64,000 nt of DNA, from contig NZ_PVWN01000009.1 of NCBI RefSeq assembly GCF_003003885.1, positions 62,001 to 126,000 on the forward strand, given 5' to 3'. The DNA is from Chlorogloea sp. CCALA 695 (GTDB lineage Bacteria; Cyanobacteriota; Cyanobacteriia; Cyanobacteriales; Chroococcidiopsidaceae). Position numbers and translations under genes: made by a program. Below the pieces are notes generated by a model, which had not been told where the DNA came from, ran no database searches, and saw only the letters and a list, made by a program, of their open reading frames with translations. Below, piece after piece: positions 1 to 7,360 of the stretch; the stretch's first letter is position 1, and each line of letters starts with the position of its first letter.

Positions 1-165
1 TATAGCAATCCTAGATGAGTTGAAGAAAAGTGAGTATTTAACTATTGTGAATAATGAATGTAGCATTTAAGAACTAATTGAACAATGGACGAACTGGTCA
101 AGTTTATTGAGAGTAATCCTGACTCCAGGCAACTCAAACGAGCCTTAGCAATGCAAATGGCAATG
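1..165 (+). mobile_element. Remnant of an IS630-like insertion sequence, left part only
   Basis: The window opens with a short non-coding stretch followed by the start of a transposase-like reading frame (85-177). Around position 163-166 the sequence changes abruptly to the body of a truncated guanidine hydrolase gene on the other strand. This looks like one end of an IS630-type element whose remainder has been deleted. The TA at the very start is compatible with the TA target of that family, but the terminal repeat cannot be verified because only one end is present. Assignment rests on the N-terminal protein motif only. Confidence 0.5.
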
Positions 166-177
166 CGCCAGAGCTAA
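85..177 (+). pseudogene. N-terminal fragment of an IS630-like transposase
   Basis: The 30-codon frame starts MDELVKFIESNPDSRQLKRA and continues ALAMQMAMRQS before a stop. Cyanobacterial IS630 transposases (orfA type) commonly begin with a stretch close to this, with SNPDPRELKRALAVQM followed by a helix-turn-helix. Here the frame ends where the helix-turn-helix should start, because the sequence has switched to the adjoining gdmH-like remnant read backwards. The last few codons are probably junction sequence. It is certainly non-functional. Family assignment is from memory of the motif. Confidence 0.5.
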
Positions 178-688
178 AAATGTGAGCAATTCCTTTAAAA
201 ATTTGGTCAAAAGATTTTTCATTATTAGCGGGAATTGTAAAAATATTGCCCACATCACATAAGGTAATTTGTTCGCGCAAATATACCCCTAATTCAAAAC
301 TATAAGGGGTATAAAGAGCCGAAATGCGCCGGATTCCTTGAGACCCGAAACGAGTACCGGGGCGATAAGTTGTGCCAGAATCATGAGGTACGCCAACAAC
401 TGCTACATCAAATTCGCCAACTCTACGGACATCTTCAATATAAAGAGCTTTTAAAAAAGCATTGATTCCCGCATAATGAGGTAATTCACCACGAGAAAAA
501 GTAGGAATAGAGCGATCGCCTATACTTTCTACTCCTTCTAAACCAAATTCTAAGCCCTTAGAGACTTCTTGTTACCAACCCGTTAAAGGTAACTGTCTTT
601 CGCTTTCTAAGGCTCTTTCCGCCTCGCTAGGGGGTTGCTGAGGATGAGATTCTAAACTTTTTTCTAATGGGTGATCGCGTTCGGTCAT
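163..688 (-). pseudogene. gdmH: Guanidine hydrolase (gdmH, ureohydrolase/agmatinase family), broken
   Basis: Read on the minus strand from ATG at 688, the frame gives MTERDHPLEKSL and later LPLTGW, then an in-frame TAA at 574-572 (codon 39). After the stop the same frame continues with GRELPHYAGINAF, VAVVGVPHDSGTTYRPGTRFG and DVGNIFTIPANNEKSFDQ, the N-terminal part of the arginase/agmatinase fold. The match is to the cyanobacterial group (Synechocystis sll1077 type) now known as nickel-dependent guanidine hydrolases. An intact protein is about 390 residues. Here only about 175 codons remain, and the metal-binding GGDHS region and everything after it are lost at about 163 next to a transposase fragment. 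The stop most simply arose by a C to T change in a Gln codon. A guanidine-I riboswitch lies directly upstream. Confidence 0.85.
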
Positions 689-724
689 TTTAACTGCTCC
701 CTGGTATAAAACTGCACTTTGTCA

Positions 725-778
725 ACAAAAAACCCAGGAGTCAACAACAGTTGTATAACTGTTATTGGTTCTCCCGGG
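725..778 (-). terminator. Riboswitch-controlled intrinsic terminator
   Basis: On the minus strand CCCGGGAG (778-771) pairs with CTCCTGGG (740-733), an inner AACAGTT/AACTGTT stem lies between them, and six U follow (732-727). The first arm overlaps the last helix of the guanidine-I aptamer, so ligand binding and terminator formation would be mutually exclusive. That is the usual ON-switch layout. Confidence 0.85.
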
Positions 779-895
779 TTTTTCTCCCGCCGTGTAACTA
801 ATATTCTTATGAATGTTAGTCGCTTCTCTTGTACCTGGCGCTTAAATTTCCTGATGCAAGGGAAAATTTAAAACGGAACCCTAGAAGCCAATTAA
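768..895 (-). ncRNA. Guanidine-I riboswitch aptamer (ykkC class)
   Basis: On the minus strand the conserved blocks occur in order: CTAGGGTTCCG (884-874), a GGTACAAGAGAAGCGACT block near 826-809 (family form GGUCCGAGAG...RCG), ACACGGCGGGAG, and then ACCCGGGAGA close to the end. These are the hallmark sequences of the guanidine-I riboswitch. The P2 arm is an AT-rich hairpin (AAATTT pairs near 865-845). A terminator follows and then, 37 bp further on, the ATG of the broken gdmH-like gene. The known cyanobacterial arrangement is exactly riboswitch plus gdmH-like gene. The RNA looks intact although its target gene is dead. Confidence 0.92.
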
Positions 896-993
896 GTTTT
901 TTGCTTTTGCTAATAATCTAAACTATTAGTAGTCAGTGCTAATTGACAGTAATACCAATAGTTTCTCGATGTAAATGTATTTATAATTACAAA

Positions 994-1395
994 ATGGCAA
1001 CTATTGAATCTAGAAGTAATAATTCCATAACGTATTCCCCAAAAACGATCGCTAGAGCCAAGCAAAGTTTATTTTGTTCGCCTTTTAAAGAGCATCTGCT
1101 AGCAAAGATGCGTCACCAAAGCGTACCGATTAATGCGATCGCTTCTGTTGCGGGAGTGGAAAATGGCTATACTCGACGAGCTATATCAGAACTTGCCGCC
1201 GACAATGCCCTAGGATGGTTAATTCAAGTCGGGATACTCCGCCGCGAAGTAGATGGACAAGGAATTACTGATAGTTTTCGCCTTACACCCCTGGGTAGTC
1301 AGCTAATCGAGCAATATACAGCTAGTAATTGGCAACCATCCTGGCGCGATCGTTTGTACAATGCGATAAATCAGTGGTTGAGATGGCCGTTTTAA
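994..1395 (+). CDS. Npun_F0494 family conserved hypothetical protein
   Basis: The protein of 133 residues starts MATIESRSNNSITYSPKTIA and contains FCSPFKEHLLAKMRHQSV and the well-conserved GILRREVDGQGITDSFRLTP near residues 87-107. I recognise this as a cyanobacterium-restricted family of unknown function (Npun_F0494 type). The pattern of short helices and the RLTPLG ending resembles a winged-helix fold, but that is inference. An upstream start at 943 would add 17 residues of unlikely composition, so the ATG at 994 is preferred. The gene is divergent from the riboswitch-gdmH remnant and 95 bp upstream of cobQ. Confidence 0.7.
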   Translation: MATIESRSNNSITYSPKTIARAKQSLFCSPFKEHLLAKMRHQSVPINAIASVAGVENGYTRRAISELAADNALGWLIQVGILRREVDGQGITDSFRLTPLGSQLIEQYTASNWQPSWRDRLYNAINQWLRWPF

Positions 1396-1490
1396 AAATT
1401 GGTTGTAGTTAATAGTTAAAACTAAGCAGGAACAGGGAAGAATAAAACAGACGGGGCATTTTTAATTGGTATTTTTCCTAATAACTGCTT

Positions 1491-2969
1491 ATGAAATCCT
1501 TAATGGTAGTGGGAACAACCTCCCACGCTGGAAAATCTCTACTAACTACAGCTATATGTCGAATCGCCGCTCGTCGTGGCTGGCGAGTAGCACCTTTTAA
1601 GGGGCAAAACATGGCGTTGAATGCCTATGTAACCGCAAGTGGGGGAGAAATTGGTCACGCGCAAGCAGTACAAGCTTGGGCCGCCGGGACGCAGCCAACT
1701 ATCGATATGAACCCAATTTTGCTTAAACCCCAAGGTGATATGACATCTCAAGTCATCCTTAAAGGTAAAGCAGTAGGTAAAGTGGGAGCGGCGGATTACT
1801 ACGAGCAGTATTTTGATATAGGCTGGCAAGCAATTCAAGAGTCTTTGCAGCATTTAAGTACAGAATTTGATTTGATTGTGTGTGAAGGTGCGGGGAGTCC
1901 AGCAGAAATCAATCTCAAACACCGCGATTTAACTAATATGCGGGTGGCAAAACATCTTAATGCGCCAACGATTTTAGTAGTAGATATCGAGCGCGGTGGG
2001 GCTTTTGCTCATGTAGTAGGAACTTTAGCTTTATTAGAACCAGACGAACGCGCTTTAATTCGCGGGATTGTTATTAATAAATTCCGAGGAATGCGCTCGA
2101 TTTTGCAACCAGGGATTGAATGGTTAGAAAAATATACAGGTATTCCTGTAATTGGGGTGATCCCCTGGCTAGAACAGGTATTTCCCGCCGAAGACTCGTT
2201 AGATTTATTTGAGCGCAAAACGTCGGCTTTTCAAGGGGATTTGAATATTAGTGTTCTGCGCCTACCACGAATTGCTAATTTTACTGACTTCGATCCACTA
2301 GAATCGGAGCCTACGGTGTCTTTAAAATATATTCATCCCAAACAAGACTTAGGACACCCTGATGCTGTAATTATTCCAGGGACTAAAACTACTATTGCTG
2401 ACTTGCTATTGCTGCAAAAAAGTGGCATGGCTGAGGCAATTAAAAATTATGCCGCTTCCGGTGGTACAGTTTTGGGTATATGTGGCGGCTATCAAATGAT
2501 GGGGCAGTACTTAACCGATCCCGATCGCCTAGAAAGCGAATACCTCAAATGCGAGGGTTTAGGATTATTGCCGATTAGAACTATGATTACCGATTACAAA
2601 GTTACCAAACAAAGACAAGTAACTTCAAACTTTCCTCAAAGCGGCTTACCTGTCGCTGGCTATGAAATTCATCAAGGGCGATCGCGTTTGGTTGAACCTG
2701 ATGCCATAACAAGCGATTACAACCCCTTGTTTGACGATCCAAATTTAGGGTTAGTAGATAAAGATCAATTAGTTTGGGGTAGTTATTTGCACGGATTATT
2801 TGATAATGGCGCGTGGCGACGGGCTTGGTTAAATCGTCTTCGGCAGCAACGAGGTCTAAAATCCTTACCTACAGGCATTCCCAATTACCGAGAGCAACGA
2901 GAAAGTATGCTTGATACCTTGGCAACTAGCATTGAAGCTCATTTGAATTTAAACGATATTTTGAAGTAA
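1491..2969 (+). CDS. cobQ: Cobyric acid synthase CobQ
   Basis: CobQ (CbiP) amidates four side chains of adenosylcobyrinic acid a,c-diamide with glutamine and ATP during cobalamin synthesis, in the cytoplasm. At 492 residues it has the normal length. The N-terminal dethiobiotin-synthetase-like domain carries a P-loop variant G8-TTSHAGK-S16 and the GQNMALNAYVT block near residue 40. The C-terminal class I glutamine amidotransferase domain has nucleophile C331 (GICGGYQMMG) and H434 (SYLHGLF). A small ferredoxin gene starts 5 bp after the stop, so the two are probably cotranscribed. I see no cobalamin riboswitch in the 95-bp upstream gap. Confidence 0.97.
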   Translation: MKSLMVVGTTSHAGKSLLTTAICRIAARRGWRVAPFKGQNMALNAYVTASGGEIGHAQAVQAWAAGTQPTIDMNPILLKPQGDMTSQVILKGKAVGKVGAADYYEQYFDIGWQAIQESLQHLSTEFDLIVCEGAGSPAEINLKHRDLTNMRVAKHLNAPTILVVDIERGGAFAHVVGTLALLEPDERALIRGIVINKFRGMRSILQPGIEWLEKYTGIPVIGVIPWLEQVFPAEDSLDLFERKTSAFQGDLNISVLRLPRIANFTDFDPLESEPTVSLKYIHPKQDLGHPDAVIIPGTKTTIADLLLLQKSGMAEAIKNYAASGGTVLGICGGYQMMGQYLTDPDRLESEYLKCEGLGLLPIRTMITDYKVTKQRQVTSNFPQSGLPVAGYEIHQGRSRLVEPDAITSDYNPLFDDPNLGLVDKDQLVWGSYLHGLFDNGAWRRAWLNRLRQQRGLKSLPTGIPNYREQRESMLDTLATSIEAHLNLNDILK

Positions 2970-2974
2970 AAATC

Positions 2975-3208
2975 ATGGTTTCTGTACAGTTTTTACCAGA
3001 CAATATCACCACCCAAGCAGAAGTTGGAGAACTGATATTAGATGTCGCCGAGCGGTGTGGAATCACGATCTCTACAGGCTGCATGATGGGTTCTTGCCAT
3101 GCTTGCGAGGTAGAAATAGATGACGATCCTATTTGTGCTTGTATTACTGCTGTACCGAATGGGCGATCGCATTTAACGATTAATCTATATAGTGATCCTA
3201 CTTGGTAG
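2975..3208 (+). CDS. Short [2Fe-2S] ferredoxin-like protein
   Basis: This 77-residue protein has the plant-type ferredoxin cluster loop C36-x4-C41-x2-C44 (STGCMMGSCHAC) within a beta-grasp fold. The fourth ligand is normally about 29 residues further on, but here candidates C54 and C56 lie only 10-12 residues after C44, so the protein is shortened relative to the usual 95-100 residues. It lies 5 bp downstream of cobQ, which suggests cotranscription and perhaps electron supply to a redox step in cobalamin or tetrapyrrole metabolism. That link is inference. A strong bidirectional terminator follows. Confidence 0.8.
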   Translation: MVSVQFLPDNITTQAEVGELILDVAERCGITISTGCMMGSCHACEVEIDDDPICACITAVPNGRSHLTINLYSDPTW

Positions 3209-3209
3209 A

Positions 3210-3252
3210 TAGGATAAAACCTGACAAGTTTTGATTGTCAGGTTTTATCCTA
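3210..3252. terminator. Bidirectional terminator between ferredoxin and peroxiredoxin genes
   Basis: A perfect 17-bp inverted repeat (TAGGATAAAACCTGACA / TGTCAGGTTTTATCCTA) encloses a 9-nt loop. It sits between two convergent genes, and runs of T or A inside the arms give a U-rich side for either direction. Confidence 0.85.
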
Positions 3253-3259
3253 GTGAAAA

Positions 3260-3898
3260 TTATTTATTTGGTTGGGGAGTCATCCGCAAATAAGGCTTGA
3301 TTTCTTCGTAACCTTTGGGAAATTTTTGTTTTAACACTTCTGGATCTTTAAGTGATGGCACGATTACACAGTCGCCGCCATCTTCCCAATTAGCCGGAGT
3401 TGCTACGCTGTAGTTGTCCGTTAGTTGCAAGGAATCAATCACTCGCAAAATTTCGGCAAAGTTGCGCCCGGTACTAGCCGGATAGGTAAGCGTCAAACGC
3501 AGTTTTTTCTGAGGATCGATGATAAACACTGATCGCACAGTTAAAGTATTGTTGGCGTTGGGATGGATCATATCGTACAAGTCAGAAACTTGGCGATCGG
3601 GATCGGCTAAAATCGGGAAGTTTAGTTTAGTTCCTTGAGTTTCTTCAATATCTCCTACCCAGCCTTGGTGAGATTCAACATTGTCAACGCTTAGGGCTAA
3701 GGCTTTAACATTACGTTTGTCAAGTTCTGGCTTGAGATAAGCGACTTGTCCAAGTTCTGTCGTACAAACTGGGGTAAAGTCCGCCGGGTGAGAAAATAGC
3801 ACTACCCAACTATCTCCTGCCCATTCGTATAAATCAATATCGCCGTGAGTCGAAGCTTGTTTAAAGTTAGGGACGGTATCGCCTAATCTTAGTGCCAT
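3260..3898 (-). CDS. 1-Cys peroxiredoxin (Prx6 type)
   Basis: It reduces hydrogen peroxide and alkyl hydroperoxides in the cytoplasm. The peroxidatic cysteine is C45 in HPADFTPVCTTELG, the classic PxxxTxxC signature, and the long C-terminal domain (DCVIVPSLKDPEVLKQKFP) is typical of the Prx6 group, as is the length of 212 residues. It is the counterpart of Synechocystis slr1198 as I recall it. The gene stands alone, ending at a bidirectional terminator. No regulatory site is obvious upstream. Confidence 0.93.
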   Translation of the reverse strand: MALRLGDTVPNFKQASTHGDIDLYEWAGDSWVVLFSHPADFTPVCTTELGQVAYLKPELDKRNVKALALSVDNVESHQGWVGDIEETQGTKLNFPILADPDRQVSDLYDMIHPNANNTLTVRSVFIIDPQKKLRLTLTYPASTGRNFAEILRVIDSLQLTDNYSVATPANWEDGGDCVIVPSLKDPEVLKQKFPKGYEEIKPYLRMTPQPNK

Positions 3899-3994
3899 AA
3901 ATCGTTACCTCTGCTTAAATCCTGTTATTTACTTTAGGATCATGACATAAAAGCCCGGTTTTCCGGTCGGATTGTCGCGGATTTGAATAAAATT

Positions 3995-4450
3995 TTAATA
4001 CGCCGGGGCAGCTAACGCCGAAATAGTTACGCCCAAAACAGAGCCGATAATCACCTGAAAAGGTGTATGTCCGAGCAATTCTTTAAGTTTGTCTTCGTTA
4101 AATTCGTGGTCTTTGCTAAATAATTCGTCAATCATTTGATTGAGAATCCGGGCTTGCTTTCCGGCGGCTTGACGTACTCCGGCAGCATCATACATGACAA
4201 TAGCAGCAAAAATAGTAGCGATCGCAAATTCGGGACTTGCCCACCCGGCGGTTTGTCCGACACCTGTAGCTAAAGAAGTTACCAGCGCCGAGTGAGCGCT
4301 AGGCATTCCGCCTGTAGTAACTAAAACGCGGACATTAAACTTGCGATTTTTAGCTAAGTCAATAACTAGCTTTGAAGCTTGCGCGATAAGACAAGTTATG
4401 ACAGCAATGTATAGCACGCTGTTATTTAAAATGTCGCCAAAGTCCTGCAT
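3995..4450 (-). CDS. Divergent PAP2 (DUF212/YuiD) family membrane protein
   Basis: This 151-residue integral membrane protein contains GGMPSAHSALVTSLAT (residues about 47-62) and YDAAGVRQAAGKQA, the signature blocks of the DUF212 family that is distantly related to acid phosphatase/vanadium haloperoxidase proteins. Three to four hydrophobic segments are visible. The C-terminal HTPFQVIIGSVLG is also typical. Its substrate is unknown. It is the third gene of a folD-crtE-DUF212 operon and begins 29 bp after crtE ends, a linkage conserved in many cyanobacteria, so a lipid or prenyl-phosphate role is plausible but unproven. Confidence 0.88.
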   Translation of the reverse strand: MQDFGDILNNSVLYIAVITCLIAQASKLVIDLAKNRKFNVRVLVTTGGMPSAHSALVTSLATGVGQTAGWASPEFAIATIFAAIVMYDAAGVRQAAGKQARILNQMIDELFSKDHEFNEDKLKELLGHTPFQVIIGSVLGVTISALAAPAY

Positions 4451-4479
4451 GGTGTTTTAAAAAAGATTGATTTTTAAGG

Positions 4480-5406
4480 TTAGTGAGTGCGGCTAGTGAT
4501 ATAGTGAGCGATCGCAATTAATGGGATCGCTTTGGCTCCAAATGGCTCTAACTGAGCTATAGCAGCAGTAATTAGCTGTTGTGCTTGATTTTGTGATTCT
4601 TCTATACCCCACAAGCTAGGATAAGTTACTTTCTGTGCTTGTAAATCTTTTCCGGCAGTTTTGCCTAATTGTTCTTGCGTCGCCGTGATATCCAAAATAT
4701 CGTCAATAATTTGAAATGCCAAGCCAATATTTTGCGAGAAGTGAGATAGCCTTTGCAAGTCTGACTCTTGCATTCCTGCCAAAATTCCCCCACAAACAAC
4801 ACTAGATTCTAGTAATACTGCGGTTTTATGGTTGTGGATAAAATTTAAGGTTTCTAAAGAGACATCAGCTTTTCCCTCCGATTCTAAATCTACCACCTGA
4901 CCTCCCACCAGTCCCGCCGCACTTACCGCCCTTCCTAGCTTTGCTATTACCTGTAAAACTTGCGCTGCTGGGACGTTTTGAGTATTAACGGCAACAAATT
5001 CAAAAGCATAAGCTAGTAACCCATCACCAGCTAAGATCGCAATATCTTCGCCATAGACTTTATGATTAGTCAATTTACCCCGGCGATAGTCGTCATTATC
5101 CATCGCTGGTAAGTCATCGTGAATCAATGACATGGTATGAATCATCTCTAAAGCACAGGCGGTAGGCATCGCCATCTCTACCGTACCTCCAGCCATTTCA
5201 CTTGTAGCAAGGCAAAGAATCGGACGCAACCGCTTTCCACCCGCTAGTAAAGAGTAGCGCATTGCCTCGTATATCTTTTCTGGGTAGACAACACAAATAC
5301 TCTGGTCTAAAGCTGCTTCTACAAGGCTTTGATACTCTTGCAAATAAGCTGATAAATTAAACTGGGTTTTTTGTAAAGTCATTTGCAGATTATCCATTGC
5401 TACCAT
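4480..5406 (-). CDS. crtE: Geranylgeranyl diphosphate synthase CrtE
   Basis: CrtE condenses isopentenyl diphosphate with allylic diphosphates to make GGPP for carotenoids, the chlorophyll phytyl tail and quinones. The 308-residue protein shows the first aspartate-rich motif in [13 protein letters not shown] and the second in FQIIDDILD, plus GGKRLRP near the N terminus. The ATG at 5406 is chosen because GAGG lies 7 nt upstream; the open frame extends to a TTG at 5421. The gene lies 63 bp downstream of folD and 29 bp upstream of the DUF212 gene on the same strand. Confidence 0.95.
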   Translation of the reverse strand: MVAMDNLQMTLQKTQFNLSAYLQEYQSLVEAALDQSICVVYPEKIYEAMRYSLLAGGKRLRPILCLATSEMAGGTVEMAMPTACALEMIHTMSLIHDDLPAMDNDDYRRGKLTNHKVYGEDIAILAGDGLLAYAFEFVAVNTQNVPAAQVLQVIAKLGRAVSAAGLVGGQVVDLESEGKADVSLETLNFIHNHKTAVLLESSVVCGGILAGMQESDLQRLSHFSQNIGLAFQIIDDILDITATQEQLGKTAGKDLQAQKVTYPSLWGIEESQNQAQQLITAAIAQLEPFGAKAIPLIAIAHYITSRTH

Positions 5407-5469
5407 CGGTTGATTCCTCAAGCTGCTGTTATATCCGTAATAATTCTACGGGGATTTGGGCAACATAAT

Positions 5470-6351
5470 TTAGGAAATTTTATGGTATTGGCGATAGCTA
5501 AGTACAGTATTTTGCAGCAATATCGCTCTAGTCATCGGGCCAATACCGCCGGGGACTGGGGTAAGGTAGGAAGCGACTTGTTGCACTGAGGCAAAATCTA
5601 CATCTCCAACTAAACGACTTTTGCCTGTACTTACATCTGTAATACTATTAATACCCACATCAACCACCACCGCCCCCGGCTTCACCATTGAGGAAGTAAT
5701 TAATCCTGCGTACCCTACGGCGGGGATAAGTATATCAGCTTGCTTAGTAATAGATTCTAGGTCATGGGACTTAGAATGAGCCACTGTGACCGTAGCATCA
5801 GCTTCTAATAGCATCAGTGCTAAAGGTTTCCCTACTAAAATACTTCTACCGACAACAACAGCTTTTTTGCCCTTCAGTTCAATATTGTATTCCTGCAACA
5901 AGCGCATAACTCCCGCAGGTGTACAACTGCGTAAACCGGGTTCTCCTCTTAGCAATCGTCCTAAATTAAGCGGGTGCAATCCATCAACATCTTTGTTAGG
6001 CTCTATTTTGTGTAGTAGGGCAACCGCATCTAAGGGTTCTGGTAAAGGTAACTGTACCAAAATTCCGTCTACTCGTTCATCTTGATTAAGCGCCTGAATT
6101 ACTCTTTCTAATTCATCTTGGCTAGTATTGGCGGAAAAATGCTGACCAAAGGATGTAATTCCGACGTTTACACAGTCTCGCTCTTTATTTCGCACATAGG
6201 CAGCGCTGGCGGGGTTGTCGCCGACCATAATTACAGCTAAACCAGGACTACGCCCTATTTGCGGTGTCAAAGCTTTAATTTGGTCTACTAACTCTGTTTG
6301 TAATTTTTGAGCTAAAGCCTTACCGTCTAATAATTTAGCTGTTGTATTCAT
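5470..6351 (-). CDS. folD: Bifunctional methylenetetrahydrofolate dehydrogenase/cyclohydrolase FolD
   Basis: FolD interconverts 5,10-methylene-, methenyl- and 10-formyl-tetrahydrofolate with NADP, supplying one-carbon units for purines and methionine. The protein of 293 residues has the catalytic lysine K56 in YVRNKERDC, the QLPLPEPLD and [12 protein letters not shown] blocks, the NADP-binding [17 protein letters not shown] and the C-terminal PGGIGPMT. It heads the folD-crtE-DUF212 operon. The upstream 164 bp is AT-rich and contains the divergent promoters shared with the lipoprotein gene at 6516. Confidence 0.97.
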   Translation of the reverse strand: MNTTAKLLDGKALAQKLQTELVDQIKALTPQIGRSPGLAVIMVGDNPASAAYVRNKERDCVNVGITSFGQHFSANTSQDELERVIQALNQDERVDGILVQLPLPEPLDAVALLHKIEPNKDVDGLHPLNLGRLLRGEPGLRSCTPAGVMRLLQEYNIELKGKKAVVVGRSILVGKPLALMLLEADATVTVAHSKSHDLESITKQADILIPAVGYAGLITSSMVKPGAVVVDVGINSITDVSTGKSRLVGDVDFASVQQVASYLTPVPGGIGPMTRAILLQNTVLSYRQYHKIS

Positions 6352-6515
6352 TAAGATTACACCTGGATTTTTAGATAAAACTATTTAATCAATTAACATC
6401 TTTTTTAACCGTTGCAAAGCTATTTTTATTTGAGATTAAAATATATTTATCTATATTTTGGATGTTGACAATAAAAATTTAACGTTGTACTCCTAATTTA
6501 CTTATATATTTTTAT

Positions 6516-6926
6516 ATGAAAACTCAACCTATGAGAATGTTTTATCTACTTACTTTTAATCTTTTTATAGTCGGCGGCTTAATGAGTTGTAGTAGTTTAG
6601 GAAAATCTACCTTTAATGGCATCAATCTTGGAAATGTAACTGATATTAGCAATATCAAATCTCCCAACAATCAAGGAACAGTCTATCTCCAAGGACAAGT
6701 AATTAATATTGTGCCACTATCAGAACCTTGGCAAGCTTATCAAATGAGAGACTCTAGCGGGACAATTTGGGCGATAACCAGTCAAAAAGGTTTGAAAATC
6801 ACAGATAAGTTGTTAATTAAAGGTAATCTTCGTTACCAAAGCATTCCGGTAGTAACGGAAGAGTTGGGCGACTTTTACGTTGAGGAACAAGAAAGAATTG
6901 AACATACCCCAGCATCACAGTTATGA
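6516..6926 (+). CDS. Small lipoprotein with an OB-fold-like domain
   Basis: The 136-residue protein starts with a hydrophobic signal ending in GGLMS-C25, a good lipobox, so it is probably a lipid-anchored periplasmic protein. The mature part (GTVYLQGQVINIVPLSEPWQ, then YQMRDSSGTIWAITSQ and VLIKGNLRYQSIPV-like strands) resembles the OB-fold nucleic-acid-binding or DUF4131-like domain often seen in small secreted cyanobacterial proteins. The function is unknown. Its stop codon overlaps the start of the Nudix gene (ATGA), so the two are translationally coupled. It is the first gene of a four-gene overlapping cluster. Confidence 0.7.
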   Translation: MKTQPMRMFYLLTFNLFIVGGLMSCSSLGKSTFNGINLGNVTDISNIKSPNNQGTVYLQGQVINIVPLSEPWQAYQMRDSSGTIWAITSQKGLKITDKLLIKGNLRYQSIPVVTEELGDFYVEEQERIEHTPASQL

Positions 6927-7360
6927 GCAATTCAATTGTACGAGTAGCGATCGCAATTCTCTACCAAAACGACAAATTTTTGATGCAGTTGCGCGACGAT
7001 ATCCCCAATATAGTTTATCCCGGACACTGGGGTTTATTTGGCGGACACCTAGAACTAGGGGAAAGTCCAGAAGTTGCAGTAAAAAGAGAACTATTAGAAG
7101 AAATCGGTTATACGCCACCAAACTTACTAGAATTTGGCTGTTATCCAGACGAAAAAGCTATTCGCCATGTTTATTATGCGCCACTAACTATAAAACTAAC
7201 TGATTTAGTTTTATTAGAAGGTTGGGACATTGATTTTTTGACAATTGATAATATAAAACAAGGTAGCTATTACTCAAAAAAAGCTAAAGGTGTATATCCG
7301 TTAGTTTTTACTGCCCAAAAGATTTTATTAGATTTTATAGATAAAATAAGTAATGCTTAA
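6923..7360 (+). CDS. Nudix hydrolase
   Basis: This 145-residue protein has a complete Nudix box from G41 to about Y64: GHLELGESPEVAVKRELLEEIGY fits Gx5Ex7REUxEExGU exactly, so it should hydrolyse a nucleoside diphosphate linked to another moiety with Mg2+. The substrate cannot be read from the sequence. It overlaps the lipoprotein gene by 4 bp and the AAA ATPase gene by 8 bp, placing it inside a tight operon. The one HIP1 site of the cluster lies at its 5' end; none is found in the following two genes. Confidence 0.9.
   Translation: MSNSIVRVAIAILYQNDKFLMQLRDDIPNIVYPGHWGLFGGHLELGESPEVAVKRELLEEIGYTPPNLLEFGCYPDEKAIRHVYYAPLTIKLTDLVLLEGWDIDFLTIDNIKQGSYYSKKAKGVYPLVFTAQKILLDFIDKISNA

Noticed and set aside
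1396-1490. Possible cobalamin riboswitch before cobQ
   Set aside because: The gap is too short and no B12-box (GCCACTG) is present.
3940-3980. CCGGTTTTCCGG hairpin as terminator of folD-crtE-DUF212
   Set aside because: The stem is only 4-5 bp and the T-run is weak, so I do not count it.
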